Shown: piece by piece, positions 8,121 through 15,052 of the stretch | Position numbering within the stretch: position 1 is the first letter of the stretch | How the letters are laid out: each line of letters starts with the position of its first letter | Assembly (NCBI GenBank): GCA_003156235.1 | Contig: PMGP01000195.1 | Coordinates: 5,593 to 28,958, forward strand | Direction: 5' to 3' | DNA from: Acidobacteriaceae bacterium | Lineage (GTDB): Bacteria > Acidobacteriota > Terriglobia > Terriglobales > Acidobacteriaceae | DNA length: 23,366 nucleotides | Program-made: the position numbers and the translations under genes | Notes under the pieces: model-generated | Databases searched by the model: none | Seen by the model: only the letters and a program-made list of their open reading frames with translations | Told to the model about the DNA's origin: nothing

Positions 8121-10175
8121 TCAGCAGTTCTTAAGCCCGTCGATATTCTTAAAGTCGACCAGGTGTGTCGTGTTATCCGCCAGCGTGATCTCCGCACCGA
8201 GGATGGAACCGGAAGGAGTCACCTCCATGATCCGGATCGCCTTCACCGGATGCAATTCTTCCGGCGTCCATGGAGTGTCATCGGTCTTGTGCAGCATCGC
8301 CGTAATCATCAATTCCATCGCCGGACTCTTGGCGGCGCGCTGGCGATGGACGAACAGCACAGTGCTCTCCTCCGCTTCCGCATTGAAGCCGCTGTGAACC
8401 TGACTCTGAATCGTGTCCCAGCCGTTATAAGCGATCATCGCCACCGATCTGCCCGGAATCGAGGCCGTGATCCCCTTCTTCATCTCGTCCTCGAAAGTGT
8501 GCAGCGCGGCCTTCTTCCCGCCGAAATGCGGCAGGCCGAAATGGCCGAGCGTGAGCTCATGCTCGAAGGCCATCCGGGAGCGGTCGACGCGGATGACACC
8601 TCCGGGAACCGTGATCTCCGCGAGGTCGATGATGTATCCAACTCCGTTATTCGGCGGTTTACGCATGATCAATTGACGATACAGAACGCCGTCGCGAACG
8701 CCGTTGAAGAGAATGCTTTGCGAGGTTACGTAGGCTGAGCTCTTGGATGTAGCGTTATCGACCGCGCGTCCTGTGAGGTAGAAATTGATGTCCACACCCC
8801 GCAGATCGCGAGGATCCAGGCTGCGGAAACTATACTCCTGGGATGTGCCGCCATTCGGATTGTGATCTTCCCATGGGAAATGGGTGTTGAACACCAGCTT
8901 GGAGTAGTTGTGATCGCCGTCGTACACTTTGCCGGAGACGATCTCGGAAGCGCCGCTGCTGCCGTGGTTGACCAGAACGATACCCGGCCGCTCGAGCACG
9001 GTCCGTTTCGAGCGCCTTCCAAGGCCTTCCCACATTCCATCGTTCTCTTTCTCGGTCCAGAACGGAGAATCTTCCGGCAGCGCCAGGCTGATGAAGGGCA
9101 GGAACATGATGAATGGGCTGGCAGAACAACTGTAGCTTTGAATCGCAAATTCCCGGTGGGGGTAGAAGCCGAGGCTGGGAATGTCGTTCTCGTAAAAGTC
9201 TTCCCGCCCCATGAATTGCAGAATCGATCCGGAGCAGAGCCGCCTCGCCCAGCCGGGATCAAGCGGCGGTTGTGAGGCAAGCATGAACGACACCGGGAAG
9301 CCGCCCGAAATCCAGAGGCGGTAGCAGATGCTCCTGGCCCACATGTTGATATAGCCGTTGCGGCCGAAGAAGCTGGTATACGTTTTGAACAGTTCCTGGA
9401 AACTATTTTCGAGCACGGCAGCGATTTCCGGATAGTGCTCGCGGCCGAAGGCACGGCTCCAGATGGTGCCGTAAACGACGAAGAGACTGATGGTGTAATA
9501 GTTGTAGCTCTGCTCCAGATACCAGCCGTTGCCCGCGTGATACGAGGTGACCCACTGCAGGTGATTTTTCAGCAGATCGTCGTCGATGTCATATCCGTTT
9601 TTCTTAAGGAATGAGAGCGCGCAGATATTGAATAGCCGCCAATTGTTCTGCGTGGTGCGGTGATGGGCCCACTTGGAAATGGTGACGGCCATTTCATCAC
9701 GCTGCTTTTCGGTCAGATACGGCCACAAAACATCGGGCATCAGCAACAGCGTCTTCGCCAAGCCGCCGAACTCGCAGGTGAACTGATAGGTAGCGTCCGG
9801 CAGGTCCTCGGGCATGGGCAGGCTGTTCACATGCCCCGGCGTCATCGCATTGTAGAACTGATGGGCGTAGTAATCGCGCAGCTTGATGCCGCCGATACTG
9901 ACCTCGGGATCCACGTGGATCAGCGGGGCCGCCAGGTTGAAGGTCCTCTCCAGTGCTTCGAACTCGTTGGAGCGATGACGCCATTCCGGCGCATTCGGCT
10001 GAGGATACGACTTGCCCGGCACATGCGGAAACACGATGGGCGAGTCGAAGGACTTCACGTGCCGGAATGCCCGTTGCAGTACATACTTGGCGCATTCGAT
10101 GTAGTGTTTCCTGGTCATCCCGGTCATTGGGCTCAGATTTAAATCGGGATTCCTAACTTCAAAAGCATTTTTCAT
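8121..10175 (-). CDS. DUF2264 domain-containing protein (possible glycoside hydrolase)
   Basis: A 684-aa protein matching the DUF2264 family from near its N-terminus. An alpha-helical toroid-like part covers about residues 20-380 (KHYIECAKYVL, LPDATYQFTCEFGG, TTQNNWRLFN, GNGWYLEQSYNYYTI), followed by a beta-rich C-terminal part (about 400-670). No signal peptide is evident. From memory, some members of this family have been assigned to a glucuronidase-type glycoside hydrolase family acting on plant polysaccharides; I treat that as a hint only. A GAGG lies 6 bases before the ATG. It is the first intact gene of the minus-strand set, 25 bp ahead of the Gfo/Idh gene, which supports a carbohydrate role. 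Confidence 0.88.
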   Translation of the reverse strand: MKNAFEVRNPDLNLSPMTGMTRKHYIECAKYVLQRAFRHVKSFDSPIVFPHVPGKSYPQPNAPEWRHRSNEFEALERTFNLAAPLIHVDPEVSIGGIKLRDYYAHQFYNAMTPGHVNSLPMPEDLPDATYQFTCEFGGLAKTLLLMPDVLWPYLTEKQRDEMAVTISKWAHHRTTQNNWRLFNICALSFLKKNGYDIDDDLLKNHLQWVTSYHAGNGWYLEQSYNYYTISLFVVYGTIWSRAFGREHYPEIAAVLENSFQELFKTYTSFFGRNGYINMWARSICYRLWISGGFPVSFMLASQPPLDPGWARRLCSGSILQFMGREDFYENDIPSLGFYPHREFAIQSYSCSASPFIMFLPFISLALPEDSPFWTEKENDGMWEGLGRRSKRTVLERPGIVLVNHGSSGASEIVSGKVYDGDHNYSKLVFNTHFPWEDHNPNGGTSQEYSFRSLDPRDLRGVDINFYLTGRAVDNATSKSSAYVTSQSILFNGVRDGVLYRQLIMRKPPNNGVGYIIDLAEITVPGGVIRVDRSRMAFEHELTLGHFGLPHFGGKKAALHTFEDEMKKGITASIPGRSVAMIAYNGWDTIQSQVHSGFNAEAEESTVLFVHRQRAAKSPAMELMITAMLHKTDDTPWTPEELHPVKAIRIMEVTPSGSILGAEITLADNTTHLVDFKNIDGLKNC

Positions 10176-10446
10176 AATAGCCTCGATCGGTTAGCATTCC
10201 TGCTCCCCTTACAATTATTCGACACATGAATGAATTCCCCTAGCCGGTGATGTTTTTATACCACTTCCGCCTGACCCCACCGGCCCACAAGATTGAAGAA
10301 TTAGTCTAACACCTAACACATTGCTGCGAAAATATATATATTTACCACGCCCCCACGCCCGCTTGGCGACCCATAAAGGCCGCCCGGAAGGCCCCCCTTC
10401 AATATATTTGATTAGCAAACAATATCGCTATTGGCAAGAATAAAGG
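10176..10446. other. Leader upstream of the DUF2264 gene
   Basis: A 271-bp gap carrying the promoter region of the minus-strand operon. It contains an AT-rich tract around 10330-10343 and a small perfect hairpin (CAATA-GCGA-TATTG on the minus strand, about 10420-10433) just behind the GH3 remnant. A TATAAA on the minus strand near 10255 could be a -10 box, but no convincing -35 is seen. Confidence 0.35.
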
Positions 10447-10690
10447 TTATTCAGGCAGCTCCAGCAAACCATTGACGGAGAAGCCGGCTTCGGATTTGGC
10501 TGTGATCTCCTGGGGCTGGGCGCTGCCCAGACTCAGAGTGCATTTTCCAGGCAGGATGGAGCGGATTCCCTTATCGTTGACGCTCGACAGCGAGCGGAGA
10601 TCGATGGAGAGGCTGACTTCGCGGCTTGTCCCCGCGGCGATGTGATCCCGCTGGAAGCCCACCAAGGATTGAATCGGTCCTCTTTCTCGA
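10447..10690 (-). pseudogene. C-terminal remnant of a GH3 beta-glucosidase (Fn3-like domain only)
   Basis: The minus-strand frame ending in TAA at 10447 encodes about 80 residues that match the fibronectin-III-like C-terminal domain of GH3 beta-glucosidases: PIQSLVGFQRDHIAAG, then REVSLSIDLRSLSSV, then PGKCTLSLGSAQP and a short tail. The pattern (K/S)xLxGFQR-h-x-xxGxxRxVxFxhD-xx-hxxhdxxGxxxhxPGxhxhxhGxxQP is characteristic. Similarity ends about 10690. The frame upstream continues with non-GH3 sequence to a stop at 10732-10734, and the catalytic domains are absent from the window. The reading frame from TTG at 10663 could be translated but would not make an enzyme. This is a truncated gene whose body was lost in a rearrangement. 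Confidence 0.75.
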
Positions 10691-11001
10691 CCTATTCTCC
10701 TACCACCCCACTCTTCGGCTACCGCTCCGTTCTATCTCCTTGGCATGGAGCAGGTTACAGGTTCGAGTTCGAGTTTTTCCCCATTCCGTAATTTGCACGC
10801 GGTATTTTTCCACAATACGTTGAAACGATCGCGCGTGTGCTCGCACTATAGGTCGTGCGGCGACTCTGAGCGCCGGCGTTCCGCGGCTTGAATGCCCATG
10901 CAATCCAGCTGAGTAAGTGGTTACAGCGCAGGCTGGGCGCGTGGTTGCACTTGGATGAGGCACAAGCCGAGATCAAATTTTGCTGGTTTTGAGGTTGGCT
11001 G
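10691..11001. other. Junction spacer between GH3 remnant and plus-strand genes
   Basis: About 310 bp with no believable coding frame. It holds the tRNA-Ala-like fragment (10736-10768) and must hold the promoter of the gene at 11002, though I see no strong -35/-10 pair. The two overlapping minus-strand frames here are shadows; one translates the tRNA complement. Confidence 0.4.
10736..10768 (+). pseudogene. tRNA-Ala(GGC)-like fragment
   Basis: Contains CTCC-TTGGCAT-GGAG, a 4-bp anticodon stem around a 7-base loop with anticodon GGC (10742-10744). AGGTT (variable loop) follows, then five bases, then GTTCGAGT, the T-loop consensus, all at tRNA spacing. The D-arm, both acceptor strands and the 3' half of the T-stem are missing or degenerate, so it cannot be a working tRNA. 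It lies about 50 bp from the GH3 break. Confidence 0.45.
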
Positions 11002-11952
11002 ATGGCTTCCCCAAATCATATGCGCGCGGTTTCATACAAGCCTGCAACAGGACTACATCTCGTCTCGGAAAAAGATACCTGCCGCGAAGAGAATACTCCG
11101 GGGTGGGCTCCGGAATATAGCGATGCGCGGGCGGTACAGATGCATATGGAATCCTTGGGGCCTATCTCGACCGCCGGTATTCCGGCAGGGGACAAGGTGA
11201 AGTTTAGCGACAAGATAAACAAGGCGTATCATCCGGCGCAGGCGATCCTTTCCGCGCCGCCGATTCTGGCGTCCAGGCCGAAGCAGCTGAGCGCGGCCGA
11301 GCTGCATCAACTGTATGCCGGCACATCGGTTCCAGCGCATCGCTACCTGGCCGCCTTGCTGAACACGGCAGTGAATTCACCGGCGATTGCTCTGGACCCA
11401 TCGAAATGGCTTGCCGGCATTTCGGAGATCAATCTATCCGACGTGGTTGAGGCCTGGCTGAACACCAACAGAAACACCTCGTACGAACAGTTGAACAATA
11501 TCGGGCTGGACGCGAATACGAGCCGGCTGACAGGCGTGCTAACGGTGAAGCAGCGCAGCGGTTACGCTGGAGGGCCGATGACGGCAGGCAGCAGGGAGTT
11601 TGTCGTGTTCTGGGCCGACTGGGGTTCGGGGTTCCAGTATGAGGGGACAACATCGGTGACGGTGCACGACTTCAGCAGTCTTCCTGCCGCCGGTTTGGAG
11701 TACAAGGTCTTTCTGCCGGTGAATGTTCTGGCGCACGCGCGGTCAGGCAGCAAAGGCGCAAAGACGGTGAAAGTGCGAGCGGTGCTGTCTTGGAATACGC
11801 CGCCTTCCACCAACGATCCTTGTGCTCCTGTGGTCTGGGGAAACAGTCTGGATGGCGTGATCCTGATTCCTCCGGGCATCAACGTAAGCAGCGGCGTGAG
11901 ATCGAGGTCGAAATTCGCGCCGGCTGGTTCTTGCCTGCGAGTGACGAGTTAG
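11002..11952 (+). CDS. Hypothetical protein with conserved C-terminal beta-rich domain
   Basis: A 316-aa protein I cannot name. No signal peptide or membrane span is visible. Residues about 100-175 are helical (SAAELHQLYAGTSVPAHRYLAALL; WLNTNRNTSYEQLNNIGLD). From about 180 a beta-rich domain follows with AGSREFVVFWADW, FQYEGTTSVTVHDFSSLP, VKVRAVLSWNTPP and VVWGNSLDGVILIPPG, a pattern I have seen in uncharacterised bacterial proteins of several phyla. GAGG lies 8 bases before the ATG. The last 22 residues, after PPG, look like low-information sequence, so a natural short tail or a late frameshift are both possible. It is followed by a strong hairpin and then by the DUF1360-like gene. Confidence 0.75.
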   Translation: MASPNHMRAVSYKPATGLHLVSEKDTCREENTPGWAPEYSDARAVQMHMESLGPISTAGIPAGDKVKFSDKINKAYHPAQAILSAPPILASRPKQLSAAELHQLYAGTSVPAHRYLAALLNTAVNSPAIALDPSKWLAGISEINLSDVVEAWLNTNRNTSYEQLNNIGLDANTSRLTGVLTVKQRSGYAGGPMTAGSREFVVFWADWGSGFQYEGTTSVTVHDFSSLPAAGLEYKVFLPVNVLAHARSGSKGAKTVKVRAVLSWNTPPSTNDPCAPVVWGNSLDGVILIPPGINVSSGVRSRSKFAPAGSCLRVTS

Positions 11953-11977
11953 AGGGATCGACTGGCTTCCCCCAGAA

Positions 11978-12015
11978 GCAGACGGGACCCGCCATTCGGA
12001 GCGGGTTCCGTCTGC
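11978..12015 (+). repeat. Perfect 15-bp hairpin upstream of the DUF1360-like gene
   Basis: The left arm (11978-11992, GCAGACGGGACCCGC) pairs with the right arm (12001-12015, GCGGGTTCCGTCTGC) with one G-U wobble and an 8-base loop (CATTCGGA). No T-run follows. It ends 8 bp before the AGGAGG of the next gene, so it could act as an attenuator, mRNA stability element or terminator-like structure. Confidence 0.7.
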
Positions 12016-12038
12016 AGCCACCAGGAGGGAGAAATTTT

Positions 12039-12389
12039 GTGGTGATCGAAATCAATTTTGCAGGTCGTTTTGCTCTGTGCGCTCTGGCTGTCTGGCGGAT
12101 TGCTCATCTGCTGGCCAAGGAGAACGGCCCCTGGAATCTGATTGCGCGCCTGCGCGCCACCCTTGGCTCCGGCGTGTTGGGCTGCCTGATGGATTGCTTT
12201 TACTCTCTAAGTTTCTTGATCTCGCTGCCTGTGGCTGTCTGGATGAGCGGCAGCCGGTTTCTTGTCCCGTGGCTGGCGCTCTCCGCAGTGGCGTGTCTGC
12301 TGGAAAGGGCAATGCAAGGGTGGCATAAGAACCGCCGCATAATTCCTGTTTCCAAATCCTTTCTGGATAAAGTCATCGAGGGAGCGTGA
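12039..12389 (+). CDS. DUF1360-like small membrane protein
   Basis: A 116-aa protein with two predicted membrane segments (about residues 43-64 and 70-85) and the arrangement typical of DUF1360 proteins: FALCALAVWRIAHLLAKENGPWNLIARLR, split here by position as an N-terminal helix and a basic stretch, then GCLMDCFYSLSFLISLP, where the family usually shows a Cys-rich motif before the second span. The frame is open upstream to 11790, but the true start is most likely GTG at 12039, which follows AGGAGG (12023-12028) by 10 bases; the adjacent GTG at 12042 is an alternative. The function of the family is unknown. It sits between the 316-aa protein and a small tail-anchored protein and is probably co-transcribed with the latter, whose start lies 5 bases past its stop. 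Confidence 0.72.
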   Translation: MVIEINFAGRFALCALAVWRIAHLLAKENGPWNLIARLRATLGSGVLGCLMDCFYSLSFLISLPVAVWMSGSRFLVPWLALSAVACLLERAMQGWHKNRRIIPVSKSFLDKVIEGA

Positions 12390-12394
12390 GGGCG

Positions 12395-12631
12395 ATGCAG
12401 AGTCAACTACAGGCGAGCTATGAGAATTCGGGCCGGGAGAGTAGCCAGGAATTGTTTTCCGGCCAGATGGAGCAGGCGGCTTTATGGCCGGAGTTATTGT
12501 CTCCAGGCGAATTATTAAAACCTGGTAAGCGCCAGGCTTTGGCCGGGAAAGAGTCGAAGTTGGACATTTCTTTGAAATCGCCGTGGTTGTACTTGTCACT
12601 GATTTTGCTGTTGTGGCTGCTATTGCTCTGA
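12395..12631 (+). CDS. Small C-tail-anchored protein, function unknown
   Basis: A 78-aa protein with a polar N-terminal part (Gln- and Glu-rich, MQSQLQASYENSG) and a C-terminal hydrophobic segment (SPWLYLSLILLLWLLLL) ending exactly at the stop, as in tail-anchored proteins. GAGGGAG lies about 10 bases before the ATG at 12395. A GTG at 12386 overlapping the previous stop (GTGA) is in frame but too close to that site. I do not recognise a family. Supporting reality: spacing to the upstream gene, a plausible ribosome site and a clean terminal span. Against: short and without a known homologue. Confidence 0.55.
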   Translation: MQSQLQASYENSGRESSQELFSGQMEQAALWPELLSPGELLKPGKRQALAGKESKLDISLKSPWLYLSLILLLWLLLL

Positions 12632-12645
12632 AAGGATGCGGGAAC

Positions 12646-12670
12646 GCGCCGCGGCCACGGTGCGCGGCGT
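12646..12670 (+). terminator. GC-only hairpin after the tail-anchored gene (terminator-like)
   Basis: CGCCGCG (12647-12653) pairs with CGCGGCG (12663-12669) across a 9-base loop, extended by one G-T wobble. It lies 15 bp past the stop at 12631 and before the sigma-factor promoter. No U-tract follows, so it is at best a weak or non-canonical terminator. Confidence 0.35.
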
Positions 12671-12724
12671 CCGGTTCGGCCTCCACCAAGGCGCATAAGT
12701 TTCGTGCGCCGGCAACCTCCGCAA

Positions 12725-12733
12725 TGCTATACT
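12725..12733 (+). promoter_or_regulatory. Extended -10 promoter element for the ECF sigma gene
   Basis: TGC followed by TATACT (12728-12733) is an extended -10 motif located 28 bp before the TTG start of the sigma factor. No good -35 lies 17 bp upstream, which is tolerated by extended -10 promoters. GGCAACC just upstream (12711-12717) vaguely recalls an ECF -35 box, but the spacing is wrong. Confidence 0.4.
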
Positions 12734-12761
12734 TTGGCCACTTACCCTGGCGGAGTCTGCG

Positions 12762-13349
12762 TTGCAATTCACTTCATTCAATGCCGGCTATGTGGAGAGT
12801 CTCTGTGCCGGTGCCCCCCAGGCACAGGAGCACTTCGTCGGCTATTTCACGGAATTGCTCCATCTCAAGCTTCGCTCTCGGCTTCAATCCGCACATGCCA
12901 TTGAAGATGTCCGCCAAGAGACCTTTGCCCGCGTTTTATCGGTAGTGCGCAAGGACGGCGGCCTGCGAGAGCCGGAGCGCCTCGGCGCCTTCGTGAATAC
13001 GGTATGCAACCATGTGCTTTTTGAGCATTACCGCTCCAGCGGCCGCAACGAGTCGCTGGATGAGGAAGGGCGTCCGGAGCTGGCCGCCAAGGGCGCCGAT
13101 GCCCTGGAGATAGCGGCTGCCGGGCAGATCAAGGATAAGGTCCGGGAGATTCTGCTCGATCTCGACCCGCGCGACCGCTCGCTCTTGCAGGCCGTCTTTA
13201 TTGACGAACGCGACCGCGACCAAGTCTGCCGGGAGTATGGCGTGGACCGCGACTATCTGCGTGTGCTGTTGCATCGCGCCAAGCAGGAATTCAAGACCGA
13301 GTACGTCAAGCGCATGGGGAATCAGATGCCCCAGGGCACAAATATATGA
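12762..13349 (+). CDS. ECF-type RNA polymerase sigma factor (sigma-70 family)
   Basis: A 195-aa alternative sigma factor. Region 2 covers about residues 22-95, with AIEDVRQETFARVLSVV and ERLGAFVNTVCNHVLFEHYR, the core-binding and -10-recognition helices. Region 4 covers about 125-185, with LDPRDRSLLQAVFIDE, then DQVCREYGVDRDYLRVLLHRAKQEF, a helix-turn-helix for -35 binding. Regions 1 and 3 are absent, as in ECF sigmas. The start is TTG at 12762, preceded by GGAG at 6 bases; there is no in-frame ATG before the C-terminus, so the non-ATG start is well supported. The gene for its likely anti-sigma partner begins 66 bp downstream. Confidence 0.9.
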   Translation: MQFTSFNAGYVESLCAGAPQAQEHFVGYFTELLHLKLRSRLQSAHAIEDVRQETFARVLSVVRKDGGLREPERLGAFVNTVCNHVLFEHYRSSGRNESLDEEGRPELAAKGADALEIAAAGQIKDKVREILLDLDPRDRSLLQAVFIDERDRDQVCREYGVDRDYLRVLLHRAKQEFKTEYVKRMGNQMPQGTNI

Positions 13350-13415
13350 GGGATTTGAAACGATTTGCCCGCCACGGCCACTATCCATGGTTGGACCGTA
13401 ATGGGGATGAAGAAA

Positions 13416-14141
13416 ATGGATCATAGCGAAGCGATACAACAGATGATTGCCGAGCGTTATCTTCTGGATGAGTTGACGCTTGATGCGCGCGAGGCCTTCG
13501 AGGAGCACCTGTTCGATTGCCCCGAGTGCGCCCTTGATCTTCGCGCCGGTGCCGCATTTGTGGAGGCGGCCAAAGCCCAGTTGCCTAATCTGACCGGCGC
13601 GGTGCCGGTCCCTTCCCTGCCCCGATCCCGCAAGCTCCTGGTACGACGTGATCAGGTACGGCGGGTGTGGTGGCTCAGTTGGCTTCAGCCCTCCTTTGCC
13701 GTTCCCGCCTTTGCCAGCTTGCTGCTGGTCATCGGGTACCAGAATCTGGTCACCTATCCCGGATTGCGGGCAGCGACCTCCCAGCCGCGCCTTCTCCCCT
13801 GGGCTCCGCTGCACGGAGCTATGCGGGACGGCGCTCCCATGGCCATCACCGCCGACCGCCTGCACGGAGTTGCACTGCCGGTCGATCTTCCCGCGCAGTC
13901 CAGCCCGGACGCCTACGCCTCCTACAGCCTCGACCTCTATGACCCACAAGGAAAGCTAGCCTGGACCGGTGCGGTGGCCGCCCCCAGCGAGAACGACGGC
14001 GGCGCTCAGCGGCTCTCCCTGGTAATTCCGGGCGCCATGCTGCAAAGCGGCTCTTATTCCCTCGTGGTCTCCGGAGCCGGTGCTCATGGAGAGCGCACCG
14101 TGATTGACCGGTACGCCTTCGATCTTCGTTTGACCGATTGA
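13416..14141 (+). CDS. Anti-sigma factor with HxxxCxxC zinc-finger and one membrane span
   Basis: A predicted 241-aa membrane-bound partner of the preceding ECF sigma. The N-terminal cytoplasmic domain has the ZAS-type motif H31-x3-C35-x2-C38 (EEHLFDCPEC) within helices typical of sigma-binding domains. A single membrane span covers about residues 86-109 (WWLSWLQPSFAVPAFASLLL), and about 130 residues of predicted extracytoplasmic sensor domain follow. The start is uncertain: ATGs at 13401, 13407 and 13416 are in frame; 13416 is preferred because GGGGA lies 8 bases upstream. Signal sensing or proteolysis of the outer domain would release the sigma factor by analogy with known ZAS proteins; the nearby CHAT protease makes proteolytic control worth considering. 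Confidence 0.8.
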   Translation: MDHSEAIQQMIAERYLLDELTLDAREAFEEHLFDCPECALDLRAGAAFVEAAKAQLPNLTGAVPVPSLPRSRKLLVRRDQVRRVWWLSWLQPSFAVPAFASLLLVIGYQNLVTYPGLRAATSQPRLLPWAPLHGAMRDGAPMAITADRLHGVALPVDLPAQSSPDAYASYSLDLYDPQGKLAWTGAVAAPSENDGGAQRLSLVIPGAMLQSGSYSLVVSGAGAHGERTVIDRYAFDLRLTD

Positions 14142-14142
14142 T

Positions 14143-14158
14143 GCGTCCTCCGGGACGC
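14143..14158 (+). repeat. Small hairpin after the anti-sigma gene
   Basis: GCGTCC and GGACGC form a perfect 6-bp stem around a TCCG tetraloop, starting two bases past the anti-sigma stop. There is no T-run, so it is more likely an mRNA processing or attenuating element than a full terminator. Confidence 0.4.
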
Positions 14159-14201
14159 CATAAAGTTCTTCCCCTAACCTAAATTGGAAAGGTGTAAGCC
14201 C

Positions 14202-15044
14202 ATGTCCGAAGCGAACGAAAGAACTCACCTGTACGATGCGGAAGCTGTGGTCCTTTCGGGCCAACTAGACCTTCCGGTTTCCCAGACAATTGCACCCCAG
14301 GCCCACTCGCAACTCCCGAAGAAGGGCGGCTACGTCAACCAGCGCTTGGATAGTTTCCGGATTGAAACGGTCATGTCCTTCAGCGCCGCATATTCCCATG
14401 TAGCGGGCAATCGCAGTCCCAAACCGGGCAGAGGATGGGAGACCTTAACCACTACAGTGGTGGAAGGACTCAATGTGATGGAGGTGCTCACGGCCGACCG
14501 CGTCGTGGGACAGACCATCACCGAACACCCCCTCGTTGGCTATGTGCCGACCATCTCCTTCCTCGGCACCCGCTTTGAGAATCTCCGCATCGCCGGCCAC
14601 CCGGTCGAGTTGGAGATCGATCCCGAGATCTTTGGCCCCAAGCCGGCCGACGATGCGCCCTACACCCACGATGCGGGCTTGATCAGCCGCGTCTCCCGCC
14701 AGTACGACCGTATCGGCTCCAGCAAGGACTTACCGGCTGAGTTGCTGGAACGGTATAATCGACTATCCCCCACATTAGGCAACTCGGAGGCGGTCGAATG
14801 TTCTCTGGTCAACCGGGCGTCTGGCTTCTACCCTGGGATGAGCTTTGGGCACATCATCAGGGTTCCCGGCTTCGGGATCATCACCCTGGCCAAGCTGACC
14901 GTGAAGCACGAGAATCCACACGAAAAGACGAAAGCTCCCAAGAAGACCACCTTTACCCTCACGATGATCGATCTCCAACTGGGCTGCCCCACCTCTGGGC
15001 ACGCGCCGGTCGGTGGTGGCGGATCCAACGGGACAACCGACTAG
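14202..15044 (+). CDS. Hypothetical protein between anti-sigma factor and CHAT protease
   Basis: A 280-aa protein of unknown function. No signal peptide, membrane span or repeated motif is visible. It looks soluble and beta-rich (GYVNQRLDSFRIETVMSFSAAYSHV; VGYVPTISFLGTRFENLRI; GFGIITLAKLTVKHE) and ends in a flexible Gly-rich tail (GGGGSNGTTD). AAAGG lies 9 bases before the ATG at 14202; a TTG at 14184 is in frame but has no better site. It lies 60 bp downstream of the anti-sigma gene, across a small hairpin, and its stop abuts the CHAT frame. Its position suggests it is a substrate, target or accessory of the CHAT protease; this is inference only. Confidence 0.75.
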   Translation: MSEANERTHLYDAEAVVLSGQLDLPVSQTIAPQAHSQLPKKGGYVNQRLDSFRIETVMSFSAAYSHVAGNRSPKPGRGWETLTTTVVEGLNVMEVLTADRVVGQTITEHPLVGYVPTISFLGTRFENLRIAGHPVELEIDPEIFGPKPADDAPYTHDAGLISRVSRQYDRIGSSKDLPAELLERYNRLSPTLGNSEAVECSLVNRASGFYPGMSFGHIIRVPGFGIITLAKLTVKHENPHEKTKAPKKTTFTLTMIDLQLGCPTSGHAPVGGGGSNGTTD

Positions 15045-15052
15045 GGCAAGCG

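Noticed and set aside
10736..10768. Functional tRNA gene
   Set aside because: The D-arm and acceptor stem are absent and the T-stem does not pair, so only a remnant is called.
10700..10963. 87-aa minus-strand frame containing a TCNLLHAKE segment
   Set aside because: This segment is the complement of the tRNA-Ala-like fragment translated as protein, a known type of spurious ORF.
12936..13949. 337-aa minus-strand open frame across the sigma and anti-sigma genes
   Set aside because: Antisense shadow spanning two genes with strong family motifs on the plus strand.
14798..15052. N-terminal extension of the CHAT protease from ATG 14798
   Set aside because: The translated sequence is rich in His, Arg and Trp and is an out-of-frame reading of the 280-aa gene; a 247-bp overlap is implausible.
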